Assembly (NCBI GenBank): GCA_023421115.1
Contig: JAEZUI010000193.1
Location: forward strand, 46,270-110,269
DNA length: 64,000 nucleotides
Reading direction: 5' to 3'
DNA from: Bacillota bacterium
GTDB taxonomy: Bacteria; Bacillota; Clostridia; Acetivibrionales; Acetivibrionaceae
Below are positions 38,301 through 46,003 of this stretch, piece after piece. Made by a program: the position numbers and the translations under genes. A model generated the notes under the pieces. That model was not told the origin of the DNA, made no database searches, and was given only the letters and a program-made list of their open reading frames with translations. Numbering within the stretch: the stretch's first letter is position 1; each line of letters starts with the position of its first letter.

Positions 38301-38517
38301 TTAAAACAGTATCGTCTCTTGAAACTTTATAATAGACGGAATTTGCTACAGAAGTCCAGTTTAAGTTTATCTGAGTGTCAGAATTAGCAATTGCGTTATC
38401 GGAATTGAGAACAAATGCAGCTTTTACTGAAATACCGGCAGCAATTAAGCAAGTCAATGCTACCGATATTACCAGAAAAAGTTTTAGAAAATTATATTTA
38501 AAAGTGTAGATAAACAT
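35374..38517 (-). CDS. Surface protein with nine fibronectin type III modules and three SLH domains
   Basis: A 1047-residue exported protein: signal peptide (about 9-34, ending SVKA), nine consecutive Fn3-like modules of about 90 residues (recurring FIIERK, YTYRV and NLTWxD patterns), then three S-layer homology domains (FADLNSVQWAKTAIENL; FEDVRPEHWFYKNVI; LDKYSDRNTISNYALI) that would bind pyruvylated wall polysaccharide. No enzymatic domain or cohesin is visible. The start at 38517 is chosen because GAGGG lies 6 nt upstream; the ATG two codons earlier touches it. Likely a cell-surface adhesin or spacer. Confidence 0.88.
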   Translation of the reverse strand: MFIYTFKYNFLKLFLVISVALTCLIAAGISVKAAFVLNSDNAIANSDTQINLNWTSVANSVYYKVSRDDTVLKIVNVNTERDFLSYSDTDLLPETTYNYTVTAVNSDGKVIQTVNKSATTTKMNPASIATYYVDLNKKSVTLTWINNSKAVRNTSILKLDEGVIANLANDGTSITFIDPFLEANKKVSYMLMSSDGRGHTSPYSPAVTITPIKIPSINANLDNKNAKISWDLNTDIEMFVLERSVYLDDSWGPWQTVSDDLDKKRSYLIDPLSGDGTFRYRLCINSDIYKGYSNISNPVTRLFSPSDLKCVPVSSRRIDLSWTNPVGNDYKLRVERKESSSKNYSVLSILDSNISSYSDSYDIKLDTKYYYRISAYNSKNISASSSEYYIYTGPPLPSYLLKADIQSHSKVTLNWEDKSVNELGFIIERKTNSINFTKIAEVPANVTTYTDPTLSIENTYTYRVIPYNPYGNAESYTNELSISTSLLTEPPDSLTASEVSSNEIKLNWLYADSANYSTAIERKQGTNGSWEIIATLPPGFTSYNDTRLTDNHLYLYRIKTVIKENIYSKPYPNTETGVPAHTKLIAPQDLKAAWSSTNTIKLTWLKKSYGAEHFIIERKIGNGPFVVIDRPSSDDGNTWYDFSLKSGTSYTYRLKSVKGKYTSDYSKEVIVEGLIISAPTNLTATILSETKINLTWKDNSNDETSFKIEQKSELNKTWKEIGSVRSNTTNYMVDKLKPDVLYTFRVVSYNSANYISSESEECEIFIKTLSAPSDLSSKVISSSAISLEWTDNSSGEQGFIIERKSGESNFVEIARAGSNVIKYTDNNLDAGKEYHYKVKAFNGSLYTHYTNTTIALTNFPKTFADLNSVQWAKTAIENLSGRDVIKGKSTNPNIFAPNDKITRAEFINLVVISLQFNKSPVGTFEDVRPEHWFYKNVIIAKNLGVVSGIGNNLFYPNEPIKREDMAVILARALKISGNPLPDYDLSILDKYSDRNTISNYALISMALLHGEKIINGKSRNIIAPKDYATRAEAAVILYNTLKVIGTK

Positions 38518-38546
38518 GATCATCCCTCGCTAGTATAGATTTAATT

Positions 38547-38599
38547 AGGTCATTTCAAAAAATAAAGTAAATGATACAATATATTTTTTGAAACGCTCT
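38547..38599. repeat. Repeat family 2, copy E (short form)
   Basis: Only 53 bp: ends AGGTCATTTCAAAAAAT and ATTTTTTGAAACGCTCT are inverted repeats like those of the larger copies, joined by a short AT-rich centre. It probably represents an internally deleted element. Confidence 0.6.
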
Positions 38600-38660
38600 A
38601 TACCATTTTTATCGAAAGATTTGATCTAAAAGTTAATAAAGATTCATTACCATTTAAACA

Positions 38661-40052
38661 TTATTTGTTTTTAATGTATTCGTCTATTGCTTTTGCAGCC
38701 TTTTTGCCGGCTCCCATCGCAAGAATAACGGTTGCAGCACCGGTTACTGCATCTCCACCAGCAAAGACACCTATTTTACTGGTCGCCCCAGTTTCCTCAT
38801 TCGCGATTATTCCGCCCCATTTCTCGGTGTCAAGACCAGAAGTTGCTGACGTTATTAAGGGGTTTGGACTTTGGCCTATAGCAACTACAACTGTATCAAC
38901 TTCGATAACATGCTCAGAACCTTTTTTAGGTACTGGTTTTCTTCTGCCCGAGGCATCAGGTTCACCGAGTTCCATTTCAATACATTCCATTCCTTTGACC
39001 CAGCCATCATCAGTACCGATAATTTTTATAGGATTGGTGAGTAGCTTAAAAATTATACCTTCTTCTTTTGCGTGATGGACTTCTTCCAATCTCGCAGGCA
39101 TTTCCGATTCGGAACGTCTGTATATGATGTATACCTCTTCAGACCCAAGTCTCTTTGCACTTCTTGCAGCATCCATGGCAACATTACCTCCGCCAACAAC
39201 AGCCACCGATTTTCCCACCTTGACAGGTGTATCACAATCAGGAAATTTGTATGCTTTCATAAGATTTATCCTTGTAAGGAATTCGTTTGCTGAGTATACA
39301 CCATTAAGGTTTTCGCCTTCTATACCCATAAAACTAGGAAGCCCTGCACCCGAGCCAATGAATATAGCTTCGTATCCTTCGCTCATAAGTTCATCGAGTG
39401 CGTATACCTTGCCTATAACCATATTGGTTTTTATTTCCACTCCGAGTTTTTTAACCGTGTCAATCTCTTTTTGCACTAGATCTTTTGGAAGCCTAAATTC
39501 GGGTATTCCATACATCAGTACGCCTCCGGGTGTGTGAAAGGCTTCGAAGATAGTAACGTCATAACCCATTTTTGCGAGGTCACCTGCACAGCTGATACCT
39601 GCAGGGCCAGAACCTATGATAGCCACCTTTTTATTCAATTTTTCTGTTTTAATTTCCTTTTGTTTTGCATTTTTCATATACCAATCGGCTACAAATCTTT
39701 CAAGTCTGCCAATGCCTACCGATTCACCCTTTTTCGCTCTTACACACAATTGCTCGCACTGATTTTCCTGCGGACACACTCTGCCGCAAATAGCAGGAAG
39801 ACTGTTGGTTTCTCTGATTTTCTCATAAGCTTCTTCAAACTTACCTTCAGCCACAAGTTCTATAAACTCAGGTATCTGAACATTGACTGGACATCCTTCT
39901 ACACAAGGCTTATGCTTACATTGAAGACACCTTTGGGCTTCTTCCTTTGCCATGTCTTCATTATAGCCTAGTGCTACTTCAAGAAAATTCTTATTTCTTA
40001 CATTTGGGTCCTGCTCCGGCATGTATACTTTTTTGGGGGACATATTAGGCAT
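38661..40052 (-). CDS. nfnB: NfnB: large subunit of NADH-dependent ferredoxin:NADP+ oxidoreductase (GltD-like)
   Basis: A 463-residue flavoprotein with two 4Fe-4S clusters near the N-terminus (CLQCKHKPCVEGCP and CGRVCPQENQCEQLC), an FAD site GSGPAGISCAGDL, an NADPH site GGGNVAMDAARSA and the C-terminal VFAGGDAVTGAATVILAMGAGKKAA motif. Alone it resembles glutamate synthase small subunit, but pairing with an NfnA-type gene and absence of gltB favour electron-bifurcating NfnAB. Start at 40052: GGGAGG lies 8 nt upstream; an earlier in-frame start lies inside nfnA. The genes overlap by 8 bp. Confidence 0.87.
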   Translation of the reverse strand: MPNMSPKKVYMPEQDPNVRNKNFLEVALGYNEDMAKEEAQRCLQCKHKPCVEGCPVNVQIPEFIELVAEGKFEEAYEKIRETNSLPAICGRVCPQENQCEQLCVRAKKGESVGIGRLERFVADWYMKNAKQKEIKTEKLNKKVAIIGSGPAGISCAGDLAKMGYDVTIFEAFHTPGGVLMYGIPEFRLPKDLVQKEIDTVKKLGVEIKTNMVIGKVYALDELMSEGYEAIFIGSGAGLPSFMGIEGENLNGVYSANEFLTRINLMKAYKFPDCDTPVKVGKSVAVVGGGNVAMDAARSAKRLGSEEVYIIYRRSESEMPARLEEVHHAKEEGIIFKLLTNPIKIIGTDDGWVKGMECIEMELGEPDASGRRKPVPKKGSEHVIEVDTVVVAIGQSPNPLITSATSGLDTEKWGGIIANEETGATSKIGVFAGGDAVTGAATVILAMGAGKKAAKAIDEYIKNK

Positions 40053-40890
40053 TATCAACACCTCCCAATCTACATTTGTGTTTTTCAAGGGAGCTCTGTT
40101 CTTCCTTCTTGTACATGAGCTGCCTTCTCATAGCTTCATCGAAGTCAACTTCATGACCATCAAAGTCTGGACCGTCCACACAGGCAAATTTTGTTTTGCC
40201 GCCTATTGTTACACGGCACCCCCCGCACATTCCTGTACCATCAATCATTACGGGATTCATACTAACTATTGTCTTTATACCGTATTGTTTTGTAAGGTTG
40301 CTTACAACCTTCATCATAATAAGAGGACCTATAGCAATTACTAAATCATATTTGTTTCCTTCTTCTATAAGCTTTTTTAATACATCGGTTACAAAACCCT
40401 TATTTCCGTTTGAACCGTCATCGGTTGTTATAAATACTCTATTGCTTACGGACTCTAACTCTTTTTCTAAAATAATAAGGTCTTTGTTTCTAAATCCTGC
40501 TATAGAGTCAACATCAGCTCCTAAACTGTGAAGTTTTTTAGCTTGTGGAAATGCAATTGCCGTACCTAATCCACCGCCAATAACAGCAGCTTTTTTCACA
40601 CCTTCAAGGTGTGATGCAACTCCTAAGGGTCCAACAAAGTCAAGTATAGTATCCCCTTTATCTAAACTGCCTAAGATTTTAGTGGTTTTACCAACTTCCT
40701 GAAAGATTATTGTAATGGTACCCTTCTCTCTATCATAATCTGCTATAGTTAACGGTATTCGTTCACCGTCATCGTTTACTCTTAAAATTATAAACTGACC
40801 TGGTTCTGCCTTTCTTGCTACTAGGGGAGCCTCTACTTCCAATAGTTTAACAGAAGAATTCAAGGTTTGCTTCCTAATTATTTTGAACAT
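40045..40890 (-). CDS. nfnA: NfnA: small subunit of NADH-dependent ferredoxin:NADP+ oxidoreductase
   Basis: A 281-residue protein of the ferredoxin-NADP reductase superfamily: FAD domain (QFIILRVNDDGERIPLTI), NAD domain (AAVIGGGLGTAIAFPQAKKL) and a C-terminal 2Fe-2S site (CGGCRVTIGGKTKFACVDGP). With NfnB it couples NADH and reduced ferredoxin to make NADPH. GAGGAGG lies before the ATG. First gene of the operon; repeat copy F lies just upstream. Confidence 0.88.
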   Translation of the reverse strand: MFKIIRKQTLNSSVKLLEVEAPLVARKAEPGQFIILRVNDDGERIPLTIADYDREKGTITIIFQEVGKTTKILGSLDKGDTILDFVGPLGVASHLEGVKKAAVIGGGLGTAIAFPQAKKLHSLGADVDSIAGFRNKDLIILEKELESVSNRVFITTDDGSNGNKGFVTDVLKKLIEEGNKYDLVIAIGPLIMMKVVSNLTKQYGIKTIVSMNPVMIDGTGMCGGCRVTIGGKTKFACVDGPDFDGHEVDFDEAMRRQLMYKKEEQSSLEKHKCRLGGVDNA

Positions 40891-40927
40891 TTTAAAACCT
40901 CCTCGTAAGAAAAAACTAAATTTAATC

Positions 40928-41028
40928 AGGCGGTTTTAAAAAATAATCTATTCATTATTGTTGGGAAAACCCCATTAAGTCAGATTTTTTAAAATCACAA
41001 TTGAACAGTTATTTTTTATAAATTACCT
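40928..41028 (-). repeat. Repeat family 2, copy F (reverse orientation)
   Basis: Read on the minus strand it starts AGGTAATTTATAAAAAATAAC, continues TGTTCAATTG and ends TTATTTTTTAAAACCGCCT, matching the family pattern. It is the only copy in this orientation, and it lies upstream of nfnA. Confidence 0.65.
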
Positions 41029-41330
41029 TATTTCATTCTATCACTTTTTTTTATATTATTTAAGTGTCGTTTATATGAAATAAAAGGAAATTTTTTTATT
41101 AATTAAATTAACTGTCCCCAATTATATTCATTATACATTATATGTACATCAATACTATATGTACAAAAATGAATGTAAAATTTGTTGGACCTTGCATAAA
41201 AACAATATAACAATAAATGTAAAATTACAAACAAACCTAAAGAAAGCCTGAAATCAATGGGTTACAAAATATGCAAGTATTGAGGTGTGCACTTGCACCG
41301 AGATAAAATAGAATTATTTTGAATTACCTC

Positions 41331-41359
41331 TTGCAATTTTAAGGGGTATTTGATATAAT
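41331..41359 (+). promoter_or_regulatory. Sigma-A promoter for the gdhA leader / candidate RNA
   Basis: TTGCAA (41331-41336), 17 bp, TATAAT (41354-41359). It is 540 bp before gdhA, so the transcript either has a long leader or is a separate small RNA. Confidence 0.65.
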
Positions 41360-41365
41360 TTCATT

Positions 41366-41500
41366 GATTTGATATCTTGCAATATTCTAAATGAGTTTCG
41401 GTAGGATAAACTCCTCCGAATCGGAACATTTGCTTTGCAAGTCCCTTAAAGAATTCCCCAAATTTTTATTTTGGGGTATACAACGTAGTATGCCGTATAA
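41366..41500 (+). ncRNA. Unassigned structured RNA / leader upstream of gdhA
   Basis: CTTGCAA (41376-41382) pairs with TTGCAAG (41435-41441) and encloses two hairpins: GAGTTT/AAACTC (41393-41413) and TCCG/CGGA (41415-41425), a three-way junction as in many riboswitch aptamers. It is followed by CCCCAAA/TTTGGGG (41456-41476) and TATAC/GTATA (41477-41499). I do not recognise a known class. No strong terminator is seen up to gdhA; TTTTTTT runs occur at about 41528 and 41620. The rest of 41029-41901 has no gene. Confidence 0.4.
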
Positions 41501-41901
41501 GACATGCAATGTATGCTGTTTAATTAAATAGTTTTTTTCTTAAGAGTCTGGGAAGACTTGTGTTTAAATTAGTTGGTTTTCTAGAAACTATGCAATTTTG
41601 GTTTCTAAAAAACTCATTAACTTTTTTTGCAATAGGTTTAGATATACTTTTAAAGTATTGTAAAAAATGTTCCTTAAGTGTAAAAGCTTAAAAGCTTCTA
41701 CAGTGAGTTTTTTGTTAACAATATTGAATAGTTATTTTTGAAACACCATAATACTTATAAACGGAAATCTTTTACAGCAAGTAGTGCTCGTGAGTATTTG
41801 GTTGTATTTGACAATATTTCAATGTATTTGCGAACAATATTAAAAGTAATTTGCCTAAAAAGCAATTGCCCATATATATTATTTTTTAGGAGGGTTTTTA
41901 A

Positions 41902-43242
<1,341 letters not shown>

Positions 43243-43262
43243 TTTTAATTGTTTATAATAAA

Positions 43263-43296
43263 GGCGTGGCTTATCAGACTAAGCCGCGTCTTTTTA
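43263..43296 (+). terminator. Terminator of gdhA
   Basis: GGCGTGGCTTA and TAAGCCGCGTC form an 11-bp stem with loop TCAGAC, followed by TTTTT. Confidence 0.9.
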
Positions 43297-43398
43297 GATT
43301 TGTCCAAAGAATTTTTCGACTCAATTAAAGGGCGTTAGCCCACCTGTTAATAAGAATATTGCAGCATGAAGTAAGGTGAAAAATAACGGAATTTGAGA

Positions 43399-43427
43399 TT
43401 GACAAAGGGGCACACATAGTCTATAAT
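43399..43427 (+). promoter_or_regulatory. Consensus promoter of tRNA-Arg(CCT)
   Basis: TTGACA (43399-43404), 17 bp, TATAAT (43422-43427), both perfect, 23 bp before the tRNA. It is framed by the 9-bp inverted repeat AACGGAATT (43385-43393) and AATTCCGTT (43430-43438). Confidence 0.85.
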
Positions 43428-43449
43428 TTAATTCCGTTGATATATTTAT

Positions 43450-43526
43450 GTGCCCATAGCTCAGCAGGATAGAGCGTCGGTTTCCTAAACCGCAGGCCGG
43501 AGGTTCGAATCCTCTTGGGCACACCA
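43450..43526 (+). tRNA. tRNA-Arg (anticodon CCT)
   Basis: Acceptor GTGCCCA/TGGGCAC, D stem GCTC/GAGC, anticodon loop TTCCTAA (reads AGG), T loop TTCGAAT, encoded CCA at 43524-43526. The outermost anticodon-stem pair is a T-C mismatch; the other four pair. Confidence 0.93.
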
Positions 43527-43533
43527 ATTGGGA

Positions 43534-43563
43534 GTCGTTAGCCGTTTGGGTTAGCGGCTTTTA
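43534..43563 (+). terminator. Terminator after tRNA-Arg(CCT)
   Basis: GTCGTTAGCC and GGTTAGCGGC pair over 10 positions (three G-T) around GTTTG, followed by TTTTA. Confidence 0.65.
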
Positions 43564-43603
43564 TACTATCTGTTACTGGTAATAAATTTTACACACAATG
43601 GGT

Positions 43604-43632
43604 TTGACAATAGCATTAATTTTCGTTATAAT
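43604..43632 (+). promoter_or_regulatory. Consensus sigma-A promoter of tadA and tRNA-Ser
   Basis: TTGACA (43604-43609), 17 bp, TATAAT (43627-43632), both perfect, 34 bp before the tadA start. Confidence 0.88.
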
Positions 43633-43666
43633 TTACTAGCAATAATGCTTTATAGGAGATTACTAA

Positions 43667-44131
43667 TTGGAACAAGGTTGTCTTTTTATGAAAGAGGCTT
43701 TGAAGGAAGCTAAAAGGGCTTATAAGAAAGATGAGACTCCGGTTGGGGCAGTTATAGTAAAAGATGGCACTATAATAGCAAGGGCGCACAATGAAAAAGA
43801 ATTGAAGAGTGATCCTACTCTTCATGCCGAGATCTCTGCTATAAGGAAAGCTTGTAAGAAGCTTGGTGATTGGAGACTTAACGATTGTGATTTGTATGTT
43901 ACATTAGAACCTTGTGCTATGTGTGCAGGTGCAATTATTCAGGCAAGGGTTGGTAGACTGTTTATTGGTACTCCAGATCCTAAAGCTGGTGCAGTTGGAT
44001 CTGTTGTCGACCTTTTAGGGGTACAAGAGTTTAACCATAGGGTAGAAGTTTCCTTTGGGTTGCTTGAGGAAGAGTGTTCGGTGATTCTAAAAGATTTTTT
44101 TAGGGAACTTAGGAAAAGAAAAAACAATTAA
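43667..44131 (+). CDS. tadA: tRNA-specific adenosine deaminase TadA
   Basis: A 154-residue cytidine/deoxycytidylate deaminase-fold enzyme with zinc and catalytic residues in LHAEISAI (HAE) and TLEPCAMCAGAI (PCxxC). It converts A34 of tRNA-Arg(ACG) to inosine. It starts with TTG, 7 nt behind AGGAGA; an internal ATG eight codons later lacks a site. A tRNA-Ser gene follows 9 bp after the stop and is likely on the same transcript. Confidence 0.93.
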   Translation: MEQGCLFMKEALKEAKRAYKKDETPVGAVIVKDGTIIARAHNEKELKSDPTLHAEISAIRKACKKLGDWRLNDCDLYVTLEPCAMCAGAIIQARVGRLFIGTPDPKAGAVGSVVDLLGVQEFNHRVEVSFGLLEEECSVILKDFFRELRKRKNN

Positions 44132-44140
44132 ATTATTCAT

Positions 44141-44234
44141 GGAGAAGTATCGAAGTGGTCATAACGAGAACGACTCGAAATCGTTTTGTCGGTGTTGAGC
44201 CGGCACGTGGGTTCGAATCCCACCTTCTCCGCCA
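44141..44234 (+). tRNA. tRNA-Ser (anticodon CGA)
   Basis: Acceptor GGAGAAG/CTTCTCC, anticodon stem AACGA/TCGTT with loop CTCGAAA, long class II variable arm (TGTCGGTGTTGAGCCGGCA), T loop TTCGAAT, encoded CCA. It shares the tadA promoter. Confidence 0.94.
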
Positions 44235-44244
44235 CAATTTATCC

Positions 44245-44272
44245 TAAAACCCTTGAATTTCAAGGGTTTTCG
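44245..44272 (+). terminator. Terminator after tRNA-Ser
   Basis: AAAACCCTTGAA and TTCAAGGGTTTT form a 12-bp palindromic stem immediately downstream of the tRNA. The remaining stretch to 44530 has no gene that I can support. Confidence 0.8.
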
Positions 44273-44530
44273 GCATTTTATAGACTTCAATTAGTTTCCT
44301 TACACCCGCCACATTTATTGCTCTTCTTAAATGCACCCAGAAATAAATAAACGTTTGACTTTTGAGAATAAGTAGATCATAATATACATGAAAATCTATA
44401 AGTTTATTAGTATGTACAAACCTAAACTTTGCCACCGGGTAAAGTTTTTAAGGTGTTCTGAAGCATTCCGTTAGGTCTTAGAAGGAGTGTTTTTAGGGCA
44501 CTTTTTATTATGAAGGGAGAAGTTATTTAA

Positions 44531-45844
44531 GTGGAAAAGGCTATTTTAAAAAAATTTGTAAAATATGTTAGCTTTAATATTATAGGAATGATAGGGCTTT
44601 CGTGCTACATTTTAGCAGATACATTTTTTGTAGCTAAAGTACTAGGAGCTTCTGGTATTGCTGCACTTAATTTTTCTATTTCGGTGTATAGTTTGTTGCA
44701 TGGCGTTGGAATAATGATTGCTATTGGTGGGGCAACAAGATATAGTATATTAAAATCACAAAGCAGTGATAAAAAAGCTAATATAGTCTTTTCTACATGT
44801 ATGAAACTGGGTGTAATTATAGGTTTTATTTTTGCAATAATAGGTATATTTGGGTCAAGAACCTTAGCTTCAATTTTAGGCGCTGATGTATCTACATTAC
44901 CACTTACAAAAACATACTTGACGACAATACTATGCTTTGCACCAATTTTTATTATAAATAACATTATGTTAGCTTTTGTGCGTAACGATAATAATCCAAA
45001 TTTATCTATGGTTGCAATGTTGGTAGGCAGTTTTTCTAACATTATTTTAGATTATATATTTATGTTTCCGCTTAAGATGGGAATGTTCGGTGCCGCTTTT
45101 GCAACGTGTCTTGCACCAATTATAAGCACAGGTATACTGTTAACGCATTTTTTAAAAAAGAAAAACAATTTTAAGTATATTCACAACAAAATTACTTTAA
45201 CCTATACTTGGGATATAATCAGTTTGGGCATTTCTGCCTTTATAAATGAGGTTTCTTCTGCAGTTGTTCTTATAACTTTTAATCTGGTGATTTTAAAGCT
45301 TAAAGGTAATTTAGGTGTTGCTGCATATGGAATTATTGCCAATATAGCACTAGTGGGTGTTTCAATATTTACCGGGATTGCACAAGGTATACAGCCTCTT
45401 GTAAGTAAAGGTTATGGACTGGGAAATTATGAGGTATTAAGAAGAGTACTAAAATATGCATTGATAACCTCACTTTCGATAGCGTTAATTATATACTTAG
45501 GCATATTTTTTAATGTCGACAGTGTTATTGGGATTTTTAACAACGAACATAATTTGGAAATAGCCCAGATTGCAAAAATAGGATTTAGGATTTATTTTAT
45601 AGGATTTTTGTTCGTAGGTATTAATATAATTTCGGCTATGTATTTAACTGCTACAGAACTTGCAAAGGATGCGTTTACCATTTCTGTCTTACGAGGATGT
45701 GTTATTATTGTTCCTTTAATTCTTTTGTTGAGTAAAATATGGAATATGACAGGGGTATGGTTTGCTTTTGTATTGACAGAATGTATTGTGACTATAATAG
45801 CAGTTTTTATAATAAACTTAAGAAAGACTCAATTAACAGGATAA
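44531..45844 (+). CDS. MATE family efflux transporter
   Basis: A 437-residue membrane protein with about twelve helices in two homologous halves, typical of MATE (NorM/DinF-type) cation-coupled exporters. The first helix region reads ILADTFFVAKVLGASGIAALNF and the mid-protein repeat FINEVSSAVVLITFN, both family-typical. It starts with GTG, about 11 nt after AAGGGAG. No regulator adjoins it; substrate unknown. Confidence 0.88.
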   Translation: MEKAILKKFVKYVSFNIIGMIGLSCYILADTFFVAKVLGASGIAALNFSISVYSLLHGVGIMIAIGGATRYSILKSQSSDKKANIVFSTCMKLGVIIGFIFAIIGIFGSRTLASILGADVSTLPLTKTYLTTILCFAPIFIINNIMLAFVRNDNNPNLSMVAMLVGSFSNIILDYIFMFPLKMGMFGAAFATCLAPIISTGILLTHFLKKKNNFKYIHNKITLTYTWDIISLGISAFINEVSSAVVLITFNLVILKLKGNLGVAAYGIIANIALVGVSIFTGIAQGIQPLVSKGYGLGNYEVLRRVLKYALITSLSIALIIYLGIFFNVDSVIGIFNNEHNLEIAQIAKIGFRIYFIGFLFVGINIISAMYLTATELAKDAFTISVLRGCVIIVPLILLLSKIWNMTGVWFAFVLTECIVTIIAVFIINLRKTQLTG

Positions 45845-46003
45845 ATAGAGGCTCGATAAATTATTATAGAGTGAAAAACGGACTGTTTAGCCAAAGGTTT
45901 ATGGTTTTAAATTTAGTATTATACAATTTATGATATACTTAACTTATAAGAGTTAGTAACAAAAAAAAGTGGTGTCCGAATTTTACATTGGGGGGAAAGG
46001 GAT

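Noticed and set aside
38661..40052. Assignment as glutamate synthase small subunit
   Set aside because: Sequence alone allows it, but there is no large subunit nearby and the overlapping partner is NfnA-like, so NfnB is preferred.
43321..43527. 68-codon minus-strand frame
   Set aside because: It runs antisense through tRNA-Arg(CCT) and its promoter.
44244..44435. 63-codon minus-strand frame after tRNA-Ser
   Set aside because: No ribosome site, and it overlaps the terminator hairpin.
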